A DNA stretch of 64,000 nucleotides from Trema orientale (taxonomy: Eukaryota; Streptophyta; Magnoliopsida; Rosales; Cannabaceae). Made by a program: the position numbers and the translations under genes. The DNA lies in the NCBI GenBank assembly GCA_002914845.1, contig JXTC01000111.1, forward strand, positions 318,761 through 382,760. Reading direction: 5' to 3'. Under the pieces are notes generated by a model. It was not told where the DNA came from. It did not search any database and saw only the letters and a program-made list of their open reading frames with translations. Below are positions 1 to 12,451 of this stretch, in pieces (positions within the stretch are counted from its first letter, which is position 1; each line of letters opens with the position of its first letter).

Positions 1-941
1 TTCCAGGCACCCTCCTCAGAAAGGACATCCATTTTGACTTCCTTGTCTGTTTCCATGCCCCGGCAGACTTCCATAAGTCGAGTAATGAAAACAATTTTAC
101 AACCATTCTCTTGATTTGGGTGTGGGATTCCAACCTCTTCTAAAGAAAACTTACACCACAAATCATCTATGATGAGTATAAATTTTTTAATTCTCTGCAA
201 ATGCTCAAACAACATGGTTGATCTTCTGATACTGTTTTCATCATCCAAGAAGTTCAACTCTACTCCTTTCGCCACATCAGTTTGTAGTTTCTCTAAGTCA
301 AAACTTCTTGATGCAGTCACCCAAATGACAAAATCAAAAATCTCAGCCTCACTGAGTAGATTGTTTAAGTGCATCATAATCGTTGTCTTTCCAACACCAC
401 CCATACCACAGATACCGAGCTTATGAACATTGACATCCACTAGACACTCCCAGATCTCATGTAAAACCTTCAACGGTATTGTTTCTGTTATTGATGATGA
501 TGTCGGTATAATTCTTCCCTTATCTGGCAATAAATCAACGGACAAACCATTTGCAAATGCTCCTTTTTCTTGAAGCTCTTTAACTTCTCTTATCTTTTCT
601 GCAATGTTTTTGCCTAACTTATACCGTAAATAACAGTTCGGAAAGCATCCTTTCATGAATCTTCCCTTTTCAACAATTTCATTCTCTATGCCATTCACCT
701 CATTCCTTAACTTCTCCACTTGTTTGAGCCAAAATTGTGCCTCACTTTTTGGCTTCTTTCTCTGGTTCATTTTAACCCTGTCAATCTCAAGCTTGATGTC
801 ATTTTCTCTACCATTTAGTATCTCAAAATGGACATGCAGTTTCTTCTGAAGTTGCTCAACATTTTTCAAGTAAAAGAACCTTCTTTCAAGGGGTGTCCAT
901 ATGAAGCCTAAAATCCCCACCAAGGGACCAGTGACATCCAT
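1..941 (-). CDS. CC-NBS-LRR disease resistance protein, N-terminal part (RPS2/RPS5-like), cut by window edge
   Basis: Read on the minus strand from ATG at 941, the frame stays open to base 1 (about 313 codons). Residues about 20-110 are a charged coiled-coil region followed by the Cys-rich stretch typical of the RPS2/RPS5-type CNL group (CFPNC, then YKLGK). The NB-ARC domain starts near residue 170: P-loop GMGGVGKTT at 179-187, then RNBS-A, kinase-2 (FILIIDDLW) and RNBS-B (GCKIVFITR). GLPL, MHD and LRR parts lie outside the window. Known family role: cytoplasmic immune receptor that binds ATP/ADP and detects pathogen effectors. An acceptor-like TGCAG lies 5 bases before the ATG, and a donor-like AAG|GTAGTG at 2360 suggests a 5'-UTR intron of about 1.4 kb (inference). 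No stop or frameshift is seen, so it may be intact. Confidence 0.9.
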   Translation of the reverse strand, partial: MDVTGPLVGILGFIWTPLERRFFYLKNVEQLQKKLHVHFEILNGRENDIKLEIDRVKMNQRKKPKSEAQFWLKQVEKLRNEVNGIENEIVEKGRFMKGCFPNCYLRYKLGKNIAEKIREVKELQEKGAFANGLSVDLLPDKGRIIPTSSSITETIPLKVLHEIWECLVDVNVHKLGICGMGGVGKTTIMMHLNNLLSEAEIFDFVIWVTASRSFDLEKLQTDVAKGVELNFLDDENSIRRSTMLFEHLQRIKKFILIIDDLWCKFSLEEVGIPHPNQENGCKIVFITRLMEVCRGMETDKEVKMDVLSEEGAW

Positions 942-946
942 AGTAA

Positions 947-2360
947 CTGCATGAAGTATATGGAATTAAAGATTTAAGTTTAAAGAAACATAAACAAAGC
1001 TTTAAAAATAAGCTCTTGCACATTAGTATGCATTTACTTTTGAATGGTCCCTGATTAGAAATCCGACGAAAATGAACGAAAATGATCATTGCAACATACT
1101 AATGCTAACGTTTTGATGTTTGAGACCCTTACAACTGTAATTTAAGACCGTTTTATGAAGATTATCATTCCAACAGGGGACTGAGGTGATAAGCGATTAT
1201 CTACTATAAAACTTGGGAATTAGAGTGGGGTTTGGTAACTGTTCAGCGGCTACCACCAGACTAGTCAACTGGTTCACTAACTAAAGACAGCAAATGCAAT
1301 ATAGCGAAGATAAGCATAGTGGGTTGCATAAGAATGTTTCCATATGCAAAAGACTGATTCTTGAACGACATTTGGCGGGGATTAGATAAACTTAAAAGAG
1401 CCAATTTACTTGTTATGTGATTTGTGGTAAGAGAGGAATGTGAAGATCACATGAAAATATAGAACTGCGAGAAGCAATCTCCGCAAAAATCATACCAAAC
1501 AATACATTTTCGTTCCCTCTTTCCATCTGATGAGATAAACCTTGGTAAAACTTCCATATAATCTATTTTGGAGAAAGGCATGTGCATGTATCTTTCGAAC
1601 TACATATGTTCTTTAGAATGTAGAATATGGTGTCTGGCATTTATGCTTTAAAATTAATATAGTTACTAACAAGATTTATTAGGACTGATACTGAACCACA
1701 GAGAATCACCAAAAGGCTTTTTGTTTGCCTCACACTGTACTTAAAAAATTAAAAATTAAAAATAAAAAATAAAAAAAATCCATCAACTCATTTTGAGGGA
1801 CTTAGTAACATGCAAGACCACCTGAACCATCATTCTCAAGAAAACTCAAAGAGGTGTACTACATAATCACTCTGCTTGATCTGAGACTTAATATGGCTTG
1901 ATAAATTTTAAAAATTAAAAATTCTTCATCTATCTATCTTGATATACTTGAAAAACTTCAAATCCATATGGATACAAATAAATTTTCACAATTCTACCAA
2001 AAGATCTCATTTTAAGAGCCACATTGGCTGAAGAAAAACAAAAGAACTTCTGACACTGGAAGTCGAGATTCTGCTTAGCATTAAACCAACTTCATTTAAA
2101 AAAAAAAAAAAAAAAGAAAAAAAAAAGCCCATATTAGCTCATGACACAAAACAATGATTGTAGAGAAGCAAAGGGTATTGAAATAGTGAAGCACAGGTTT
2201 CAAAAACGAAAACCCAAGAATCTTATTTAAGATCATATCCAATTTTATGAAACTCTTAGCTCTATGCTAGTTCATAATCAACCCATAAAGCAAAAAACAA
2301 CTATAATGAAAAGGGTGGGTACATGATACAGATACAAGCAAAGATATATGAAAACACTAC
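947..2360 (-). other. possible 5'-UTR intron of the CNL gene
   Basis: Minus-strand donor CTAAG|GTAGTG at 2361/2360 and acceptor TTCATGCAG at 950-947, directly before the CNL start codon. The stretch between is AT-rich and has no convincing coding frame. This is inference only; RNA reads would decide it. Confidence 0.35.
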
Positions 2361-4542
2361 CTTAGAATTGAAAGTTCTGGTATTATTGCCACCAGACTGC
2401 AGCAGAGTTTTCTCTTTCCTTTTTCTTTTTTTTTTTTTTTTTTTTTGGGTGGTGGGAAGGGAGCGTCTTCCTTTTTGGGCTAAAAAGCAGAAAAGTAAAG
2501 TTGACTCTATTAAAGGGAGGCTTAACAAGTAACCAGAGCCCAGAGGAGAGAGATAATTCTATGTATCTTTGGATTCTTCTGATCATGTCTTTTAAACTAT
2601 TTACGCACATGTTGACTTTTAAGAATCATCATGAGCATTGAGCACAGAGTAGAAGTCCAAAGCTGCCTCCTACTGTCTTAATGTTTTTATTTTCCTATGT
2701 GGTAACGGAACTCAAAGAATTGAACTTTAGTAACATATATCTTGTGTGTAATATCATAATCGGTAATGAAAAAAATCCCTGAGGATAAAAATTTGTGTAG
2801 CAATAGAAATATGAATGAAAATTTAAGTTACTACTTTCTAATTTCATTGATCATATTACGGTTATATAAAGAATTGTGTCCTAAATGTGTACCTAAACAC
2901 ATAAATACTTTACCTATCTGTTTCTTAACATTTTTTAATAACACGTTTTCTTTTTTATCATCTCAGGATCAGTTTGAGTCTTCTAGTTAGAAGTAAAATA
3001 TAGCTTTCTAAATTTTCTTTCTTTGTTTCTTTTGTTCTTGAAAAGACCTTATCCTTCTTACCTGCTCTTTATCTGATTGTTTTTATGAGTTAGGACCTGA
3101 AATACCTGCAAAATTTTTTATCAATGAAATTCCTGTTTTTAGTTTTCTGTTTTCTTTTTTCTTTTTTTTTCCCAGAAAGTGATTTAGCAACTTTTTGGAT
3201 TTAATTAGTTAAGAAACAAATAAATAAACAAACAAACTGGATGTCCAGGGCTAATTAACAGGCTCAGTCCATTCATTGGCCCAAACATATTACTTTCAGG
3301 ATCCAGTCCAAGTGAGAACCATAGGCCCAAAACATCAGAGAAAAAGAGAGGAAATTAGACCCAATATGCGCTTTAGGGAACATACTTGGATACGTTCCCG
3401 TTTTCTAATAAATAATATTTTTACCCTTTTTAGGTGTACATTTCATGTATAAAATAGGTGTATTTTATATTTGCAATCTGTATATGAATCTCCAAAAAAA
3501 AAACAAAATACAAGGTATAAATCTTATGAACAATAAACTTAAGTATCTTTCTAAATATGCTATCTAAAAAGGGTATTTATGTAGAAATCCCAAGACACGA
3601 AAAGTAGTCAAGGTTTGCTATTTCTCAATTTTCATATTTGCAAAAAGTTAAAAAAAAGTATAATTTAATCAAACCAAAATCGAAAGATTGGATTAAGATA
3701 TGAGGACTAGCTAGTGACAGCACGAAAGAACATAATAATTACTTAGTCGAATCAGCCAAAATGTTGGACCAAAAATGTTGATTATAAAAGCTTAAAATGA
3801 GGTCCAAAAAGCTTAAAATGAACTTTCAACGATTATTATCTTATTGATTTTTTTAAAAAGTAAAATAAATTGAAAGTATATTCAATACGAAATTTTACTG
3901 ATTAAGGAAGCTCCAAATATTCAAATGTTTCCAAGGCATGTTACTTGTTCAATCATTACCAGTTAATATCATGCCATCCCACTAAACTATGAACTGTTGT
4001 ACGACTTTTTTTTTTCCCTTTTTCCGAACGAATTTTAAGACATAGTTATGTTGCGCCAACTCATTCTTTTTTCCTTGGAAAGTTTCGTTTAATTTCTTTC
4101 CCTTTTCTGAAACAAAAATGATAGAGAATTTGTAGTGGTACCAGAGCTATATACTAATCAACCTGAGTTAATATAAATTTACCATAGTTGTTAGTCCCAA
4201 ATAAACCGATCCTTATAAGTAATCTTAGGTTTGAGTTGCCTCACGTTAATAAATGTACCAACGTGTGTGAGTTATGCACATGTAGAGCCTGTCAATTTAT
4301 GATAGAGTAATCTAATTAAAAATGCTATATTCTTCCTTGTAAGTTTTTTTTTGCTGGAGATTCTTCCTTGTAAGTTGTAACCTTTAATTTCGATTTCTTT
4401 TTTAAAAATAGTGGAATTGAACATTTTTTTCCCAACTTAATTATGTCTCTTTCAGGTTTTCATTTTTTTTTTTTTTTTGGTTTCGTTTTTCTGGGAGTAT
4501 CATTGAGGTACTTGTTAGCTACCAATAGAAAAAAGTTTCACA
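2361..4542. other. AT-rich intergenic DNA upstream of the CNL gene
   Basis: It holds long poly-T and poly-A tracts (near 2424 and 4460) and no frame with recognisable protein content. The CNL promoter probably lies in 2400-3000 on the minus strand, but no clear TATA box can be assigned. Confidence 0.5.
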
Positions 4543-4742
4543 GGAAGCTACTTACGATGTTTCCTCCTGCCTTCCATAATATAAACATGATCTTTAATTG
4601 TTTAATTTGCGTGAATTTTCCACTCAACCCAACATAGACTGAGTTCTTTTTTTCTTTTTTTTTTCAAGAAAATAAAAGCAGACTCGTGAATCATCTATAA
4701 CTATAAGAGATATATGATTACATTAGTTTGCAAGAAACCACC
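4543..4742. repeat. diverged copy 1 of a dispersed sequence of about 225 bp
   Basis: It matches the tandem pair at 10304-10528 and 10531-10760 in order: GGAAGCTAC, TTTCCTCCTGCC, ATAAACATGATCTTT, a poly-T tract, GACTCGTGAAT, and CAAGAAACCACC at the end. It is more diverged than the other two are from each other. Confidence 0.75.
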
Positions 4743-5199
4743 TTTCAATTTTTTATTCCGTTTATTTCAGGGAAAAAGGAGTTCCTTTATTCTTGAACCA
4801 TAGAATCCTAGGTTATTACAAGATGAACAAGGGAATTCTTCCAACCGAAAGATATCATGGTAAAAAGAAATAGAATTATGGGCTATTGTGTATCCGGCTA
4901 CCACATTTCTATTATCGCGGCAGATGTAGTAACAAGAGCTGCCACTATAGTAAGACATAATAACGTATGCCAACGATAATTAGACTTACAAATGATCGGT
5001 CATCACTTTTCTTAATCGCTTGAACAACAACCCAATGAGTCGCATTCTAAAATATTAATTTGAAAACAGCTCTACAAATCAAAGCGAAGGCCATTAGAAT
5101 CTTGCATAGGTGAACACTAAAATTCCAATTGTTCACAACTCATACTCAAGCTCAATTATTTAAATCCGAAACCAACCACATTTCTGATAATTAAGCTCA

Positions 5200-5541
5200 T
5201 CGGCCGCGGTAATAGGCTTGAAAGTGTGAGGTCGGAGACTAGGGGAGCCGTGGATCTCTCAGGAGTTGCACTCTCAACCCTAGTGAGAAAATTTCCTTAG
5301 TACCCCCACAAAATACTTCTCCACGACCATAAGAGACATAACTATTAAATTATATTTAGGCTTTTACTATTTATCTTTAGTGAGGATATTTTAGTCTTTT
5401 TATTATCTATTTGTTAGTCTATATAAACTCTCTTTTTTTCTGATGTATTTTCCAAGTGCTATGCAATAAGAAACCCTAATTGTTTGTTCTTCTCCAATTC
5501 AGTTCTTAAAGTTATCAATAACTACTACATTTGCCTCTAAA
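5200..5541 (+). mobile_element. possible LTR-derived fragment
   Basis: A GC-richer patch (GGCCGCGG, GGGGAGCCGTGG) is followed by a TATATAAACTCTC box near 5431 and a leader-like stretch with AATAAGAAACCCTAATT. This pattern resembles the U3-R-U5 of a plant Copia LTR. Ends and target duplication are not identified, so it could also be an old promoter and leader. Confidence 0.35.
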
Positions 5542-5544
5542 AAA

Positions 5545-7139
5545 AAAAAGGAAAAGAAGCCAGTATTTGGGAATATCTTGGCCTTTTACTTTGGACCATA
5601 TAGAAATATATGACCAAATTTAGGGCCTAATTTAAGTAAATGTCCCTTTGTCAAATGTTATAGCAAAATGTTCGGTATATATGCTTATATATATTAAGTA
5701 TAAAAATTTATATACCAAGTATAAAAAAGTATATACCTAGTAATTTCAGCATAGTAACTAAAATTGGTAGATATGTTTATTTACCAAATGTAAAAACATA
5801 TATATACCTAGACATTTAGTTATAAAATTTAAAAAATAGACATCTACTTAATCAAATTTAAAATATTCATCATCCACCTAAATTTCTCTTTTAGTTTTGA
5901 CTTTGAGGACCACGTGCATGAGAGAATTAGGCCTCTCAATAATCCCCCATCCCTGCTTAGGGATCATAGATTAATTAAAGGTGGACAACTGAAAAATGGT
6001 AGAGAATTTTAAGTATTCTAGTACTGGAGCTATAAACTAATCAATCTGAGCACATAAACACCATTGTCGGGAGTGATATATATGCATGTTAGAACCTGTA
6101 AAAGTATGCCAGAGTTATCTTAATTAAAAACGTTATTTTCTTCCTTTTTATGCTTTTTTTTTAATTTAAAAAAATAGAGTAACATTGTTCCTCCTTATTT
6201 ATGTATTTCACTTTACATTCTTTTTGGGATATTAAGACCCTTTTTCAAGTAATACTCAAATTAATTAAATGATGATAGAGCAGAAATGTGAAAACGGAAA
6301 ATTTTTACAAAAGAGTCACACAATAGTAAGAAATTTATTGTAAAGAAATTCTTCACAAGAAATTTGATAATAATTTAATATCTTCCATAAACTCATATTT
6401 TGATGGATGATATGTCCAATATCAATCAGAGAACATCACAGTAAATATTATTTATGTCAAGCACGACATTAAATACAAAATTTCAAATATTTGGTTTGAT
6501 ATTGCAGCATGAAACAAAACAATTGGGAAATTATGCCCTGTACGACTTTTGAGCAAAAGTTTTGCTTTTTACAATGTACGGAGGGTAAGTTTTAGAAAAA
6601 TACAGCCCAATTTCTCTATAATACGGCAGCCCAATAACCGGAAATGATTTATTTAAAAAAAAAAAAAAAGAAGAAACTAATATGAAGACGCGCGTGGTCA
6701 GCTGCACTAATTGCACGCAATTTATCGGGCCTTGTCCTGAGTCCTCCTGATGCAACAACTTTTTTTTTGCTTTTTTATTTTTAATTATTTTAATTCTTTT
6801 TTTCCCCCTTAGCTAATCATTTTAATTCTTCAAATCTTGTAAGTGTTTTTTCTTTTTGAGGAAATTAGGTGGGGTACGGGATTTGGCTTTTAATCATGCC
6901 TACCTATGACATAGGAGTAATAGTTTGAAGTTGGTCATTCTTTTAAAAAAAAAATCCTTTAAATTATTTTTTTGATTTCTAAAATTGCATTTTAACTATT
7001 TTTTAATTCAGTGTTTTTGTTAGAATTTAATATTTTATTATAGAATTATTTGAGATAAATTTTACTTTGTCAAACTAATTTTATATGTTTGAGTATTTTC
7101 CAAAGATTCTCTCAAAAATAAAATTATATGTACATATAC
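5545..7139. other. AT-rich intergenic DNA, no gene seen
   Basis: Only short chance frames. The part near 6530-6640 (GTACGACTTTTGAGC, then AAAATACAGCCCAA) has wording seen in decayed Mutator-like ends elsewhere in the window, but no second end is convincing. Confidence 0.4.
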
Positions 7140-8800
7140 TAAGGTATTCTACTAGATTACCTATGCTATCCATTAAATTGGGAGGGAAATTGGGTTTTAC
7201 TTATATAATTTAGTATTAGTGTCTCAAAAATTGAAAAAATAAATATCGGTCTAAGCTACGGAGGTATCCTACTAAATTATTAATGATATTATAAGTATCG
7301 GTCCAAGATACTAAGGTATCTTACTAAATTACCTATGGTATCCAAAGTATCTCACTAAATTACCTATGGTATCCGAAATATCGGTCCAAGATACCAAGGT
7401 ATCCTACAAAATTACCTATAATATCCAAAGTATCGATCCAGAGTGCATTTTTTTCCCTCAACTATTTTTTTATATTTTGTTTTTTGTTGTCTTCTTTTTC
7501 TCTCTCTTCTTTTGTTTCTTTTTTTTTCTCCATTAGTATTCACTTTCTAAATTAAAATTTTTTAGTGTGTTAACTATTCATAGTATATATTAGTATCCTT
7601 ATAGGATACTTTTATTTGCAATGTCTTACATGATACTTATAGTATATTAGTATTCGTGAATTAGAAAGAATGTTTAGTGTTTCTTATTGATAAATTTACC
7701 ATATGTATCATAAGTATCCTTGAAAGTATCATAGGTCTCTTACAAGGATACCTGCAGTAATCATGATATATTGGGGGGAAAAAATTAAAAAAAATTATCA
7801 TAAGTATCTTATCATATTAATTAAGTTTCTGAGGAAATTGAAAAGGAAAATACCACATGTATCTTACTATGTTATTATAGTATTTGGGATATGTGATTGT
7901 GAATTTGGGGTTCTTTTATTTCTATAAAAATTTATAATTACTAAAATCTAAACAAAAGGGCACAAAAAATAGAAAGTTAATTAAGACTTATGAGTACAAA
8001 AAAGTGATAAATAGATACAATAATTACGAAATTGAAAACTATGTATTAAAAATTGGAATAAGTTTAAAAAAAACTAGGCGTATTATCGTATTCGTAGGTA
8101 TCATACTATGATACTTATGGTATCTAAGAAAATTTTAAAAAGTTACCATAGGTATCCAACCAAATTACTTATGGTATTTTAGAAATTCAAAGAGTAGTTT
8201 GGTATTTCTCATTTTCAAAAAAAAAAAAAAAAAGAGATGTTGTGATATAAGTATCCTACTTTTTTACTTATAGTATCAGGAATATTGGAATGGGAGTTTG
8301 GAGTTCCAAATTGCCAAAAATAAAATATTTTAGGTATCTCACAAAGGTGTTATCTGAAGAAATTAAAACAAAAAAAAAAAGAAGTTACCATACGTATCTT
8401 GGAAATTTAAATGGTAGTTTGACATTTTTTATCAAAGGAAAAAAAGAAGTTTTACCATAGGTATCATATTATGATATATTTGGTATCGAGGAGATGGAAA
8501 GAGAGTTGGGTTGTAACTTCTTATACAACCATAAGTATCTTATCAATACCTTTGGTAAGAGATGGGAATACAATTTGGGTGTTGCTTATTGCATAACTAT
8601 ACATATCTTATCATAATACTTTTGGTATCCAAGAGATGAGAAGAGCATTCGGGTATTACTTATTGTGTAACCATAGGTATCTTATCATAATACTATTGGT
8701 ATCTTAGAGATAGGAAAATAATTGATGTGTTACTTATTATAGAAAAAAAAATAGTTATTATAGGTATTTTACCAAATTACTAGCAGTATCTAAAAAATTA
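7140..8800. repeat. degenerate GGTATC/GATACC word array (about 1.6 kb)
   Basis: The word GGTATC, or its complement, recurs every few tens of bases in phrases such as ACTAAATTACCTATGGTATCC and ATAGGTATCTTATC. Spacing and flanking words drift, so this is a degenerate minisatellite with no fixed period. No coding frame is present. Confidence 0.75.
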
Positions 8801-9424
8801 AAAATGAAGTCGTGTAAGAGCTTTAGAATTAATTTTATTAGAAGTATGGCATAAGCTATTTCAAAAAAGTATTCAAAGTCTCTCAAAAAATATTACGGAA
8901 AGAATGTGCGATAATGTAATTAAATTTTTAAGATTTGTTAAACCAAAAATAAGCATACAAATAAAATAAAAAATTTAAATTACTAGCAAAAAAAAAAAAG
9001 AACATGAAATTGAGAAAAACATGGTTGAAAAAGACGAAAATGAAAAATGAAAAAACAAAAAATTTGAACTATAAAAAAAGTAAAATAAATAATAATTAAT
9101 AGAATAAAAAATAGTAATATATAATCTTATGTCAGCACTCTAACATGCAGTGACACGTTTTTTGACAAGCACTTGTCCTTTAAAAAGAAATAAAAAATGA
9201 AAAAGATAAAAACAGGCTTTTGAAAAAAGAAAAAAAATACTTCAATGCCAGCATCACTGCATCAGGCCGTATTTAAAAAGTTATAAGTCTTATTTTTCTA
9301 ACTTTTAGCACCATATGACCATATTTTTCAAGTTATTGGGTCCTCTCCATATTTTTAAAAAGGGAAACCATTTTTAAACTATTTATCTAAAAACCACAAT
9401 AATTTGCAATATGAAGAAGCCAAC

Positions 9425-10048
9425 TAGGGTGCTCAAAATCCGATTCAAACAGATTGATTCGACCGATCCGATCCATTCTAATTATAAAAAATTAGATATC
9501 CAATTATAATTGGAATGAATTGGATTTAAATTGGATTGGTTCAGTTGGCGGATCTCATAATAAAAATTCAATTAAAACCGAACTAATCCAATTTATACTA
9601 AATAAATTAAAAAAATAAATATATTCAAGTATTTTTCTATTTTTGGTTTATGTATCTCTTAATATAGACATTATTTCATTAAATTAAATGAAAATTATAT
9701 CTCAACTAAATAGTATATTCATCTCTTTCCTTCATTTACTATCTTTCCTTAGAAGTAAATTGGAAAAAGGCTAAGAATTTGAGACTCTAGAGTTTTATTA
9801 TGTTATATAGATTTTGATTTTTATTCTTTTAATTTGAAATATATTAGAAAGAAATCTTCAAAAACTTTTGCTCATAACTGATTAAAAAAACCGATCCAAT
9901 CTGATTACAAGTTGGATTGCATTGGATCGATTCTTATAGGTAAATTAGATTGAATTGGATTGGATAGTAATTTTCTAAAATTGACCTATAATTGGATTGG
10001 ATAGAATATGGCTAAAATAAGTTGGATTCCAACCGATGAGTACCCCTA
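9425..10048. mobile_element. non-autonomous hAT-type MITE with 8-bp target duplication
   Basis: The left end reads TAGGGTGCTCA. The right end read inward from the other strand is TAGGGGTACTCA. The element is flanked by perfect direct repeats AAGCCAAC at 9417-9424 and 10049-10056; 8 bp is the hAT duplication size. Both halves are built from repeats of GGATTGGAT/ATCCAATC around an AT-rich centre with no transposase frame. Length 624 bp. Confidence 0.88.
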
Positions 10049-10107
10049 AAGCCAACTAGAAACTCATTAAGAGGAGTTTGACCGAAGATAGAGGTAGTTG
10101 TTAACTA

Positions 10108-10250
10108 AAGTGGTGCTAAGCACCACAATAACGTGTCAATCTATTATTGATGATTATAATTATCAAATTAGATAATTATAATTAATCAATAACATATTGA
10201 TACATGTAATGTTGGACATTATATGATACATGTAGTGTTGGGCATTATAT
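10108..10250. mobile_element. foldback MITE-like element
   Basis: The two halves are inverted: GTGTCAATCTATTATTGAT and ATAATTATC on the left answer GATAATTAT and ATCAATAACATATTGATACA on the right. The right half contains an extra tandem copy of ATGTAGTGTTGGGCATTATATGATAC. Its outer words resemble those of the MITE at 62844-63016 (CCCAACACYACA). No target duplication is assigned. Confidence 0.55.
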
Positions 10251-10303
10251 GATACCCACGACATTACTAAAAAGGAAAAAGGAAAAAAGAAGAAGGCGTT
10301 CAA

Positions 10304-10528
10304 GGAAGCAACGTACGATATTTCCTCCTGCCGTCAATAATATAAACATGATCTTTGATTTGAGAATCTTCTAAATTGTCTCATGCATTTTAATTTTCCA
10401 TGAATTTTCTAACACAACAGAATGTGATTTTTTTTTTCCTCAAATGAGGAAGGGGAAAAAAAAAAAAAGCGACCTCGTGAATGAAAGCTACTTGAGATTA
10501 ATTTGTACGCAATATCCAAGAAACTACC
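10304..10528. repeat. tandem copy A of the 225-bp sequence
   Basis: A near-identical direct duplicate of 10531-10760, separated by two bases. It begins GGAAGC and ends AAGAAACTACC. Differences are mostly in poly-T/poly-A length. A third, older copy is at 4543-4742. Confidence 0.9.
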
Positions 10529-10530
10529 GA

Positions 10531-10760
10531 GGAAGCTACGTACGATATTTCCTCCTGCCGTCAATAATAAAAACATGATCTTTGATTTGAGAATCTTCTA
10601 AATTGTCTCATGCATTTTAATTTTCCATGAATTTTCCAACACAACAGAATGTGATTTCTTTTTTTTCTTTTCAAATGAGGAAGGAAAAAAAAAAAAAAAA
10701 GCGACCTCGTGAATGAAGGCTACTTGAGATTAATTTGTACGCAATATCCAAGAAACTACC
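10531..10760. repeat. tandem copy B of the 225-bp sequence
   Basis: Direct duplicate of 10304-10528, with the same start and end words and a slightly longer poly-A tract. No coding content is recognised. Confidence 0.9.
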
Positions 10761-11329
10761 TTGCAATTTCTCGTGCATATGATAATTAATTACGGCGGCT
10801 TTAGTTTCGAACAATCATACTAATTTATACTGAACGTGCGGGGTGCACGTACGCAAAATAACATCTAATGGTACACAAAATTTAGTATATTTAGAAAAGT
10901 GTTGTGTCATCTTGTCAATCACAAAATTCTGCAGATTGTAATACGCGAAAGAAAAGTGTGCTATGTGTTGTATTTTCAAAAAAAAAAAAAAAGAGGAGTA
11001 ATATAACGAAGATAATTTTTTTGTCACTATGTGGAGAGAAATTTTATTAAACATGCTTTAAAAGAATCCATATTTGACCTTATGCTTAAGTTAACAAACA
11101 TTTAAAATCTATGCATCTGAACAACTTTTAGACAAAATTACCCTTGAAAGTTTTTGAGGCATATTTCGTCTCAAACGTAAGCTATTATCCAAATTTCTTG
11201 GTTTAAATGCATTGAGTATAATTTAAAATAATTTATTATCAAGTTTCAAGCTATCTGGGGAAATTCATATGCTAAAAATTCAAATGTGGGTTAATTTAGC
11301 GGTTTTGAACCGTAATTTTTGAAATTATC

Positions 11330-11580
11330 GAAAACTGTAGAAATAATATAAAAAATATCGCTTCATCAAAATAGTTCCGACACTTGTCAAATTTTATCCA
11401 AAATACCACTTTTATTGAAATTATATCGAAAGATCACTTATCGAAAATCGAATTTTATCGAAAATACCGTTTTTGTTAAAATTCTATTGAAAGTATCACT
11501 ATTGAAATTGCATCAAAATATTATTAAAATACTAGTTTTATCAAAAAATATTTATCGAGAATATCACTTTTATCAAAAAA
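11330..11580. repeat. degenerate TATCGAAAATACCACTTT minisatellite
   Basis: Units of roughly 20-28 bases built on ATCGAAAATAC and CACTTTTAT recur about ten times with many changes. Chance frames run through it. The 10761-11329 stretch before it is featureless AT-rich DNA. Confidence 0.6.
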
Positions 11581-11599
11581 AAAACAACACGAATCACTA

Positions 11600-12451
11600 C
11601 ACAAAAAAAAAAAAAAGGAAAAAGAAAGAAAAACCCTTTGCCAACGCATCAGCAAAAGAGCCATATACCAGTGTTTAAATAAAAACGCGACAGTATATGC
11701 TTCGTAAAAAATCTCAATTTGTGGGGCTATGATTGCTATATAGGGACATTCGTTGATGCATGTTGCCAACACGAAAACATATCGGGAAAAGATTATTGAT
11801 GCCTTACCTATATCACATTATCACTTGTCAGCAAAAGTATAGTGTCATGTAGTATTATCGTCGTTATTGTTATTATGGGCCACTTAAAGAGAACGAAAAG
11901 ACTATAGTGTGGACCTCTATTTCATGTTCTAAAGCAACGACAAAGCAGGGTCATTGCTATCATGTGATGATAAATATATATTAGCGCAAGGTTCTAACGC
12001 CAATATATGAATAGAAACATCGTAATGACAATATTTATCGTCACTATAGATGTTAGGATAAAAAAAATGGCGCAAGGAAACTAGCTAGCAGCAAAGTACA
12101 TATTAAATATTTCATCACAAGAATTGTCATCCCAATAAACTAAATTAAGGAACATTTGAAAATAACATATATATCCCCCTAATTCATAGCATGTCATCTC
12201 ATCTTCTTTGACAAGTCGCTTCAACGAAATTTGTTGTTGTAGTGTAAACTATAGTGATGATATATTAAGTCGTAGTTATATACAACCACCTTACCACCAC
12301 AATTGTTGCTGCTATATATATGCAACTTTCTTTTTTTTTTTCCAGTGATTTGGGCCGACCGGGGTTTTTTGGGCAACATTTATATAGAGAGAGTAATTGG
12401 CATTATAATATTTTATGTTTTTAAAGGTATAAAGTTTGTTCTCTGAAAAAT
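11600..12451. other. intergenic DNA with possible decayed transposon ends
   Basis: TTGTTGTAGTGTA near 12235 resembles a CACTA terminus, but no matching partner was found. No gene is seen. Confidence 0.3.

Noticed and set aside
2301..2610. Overlapping frames on both strands around a poly-T tract
   Set aside because: They consist largely of Lys or Phe runs from the homopolymer and have no conserved content.
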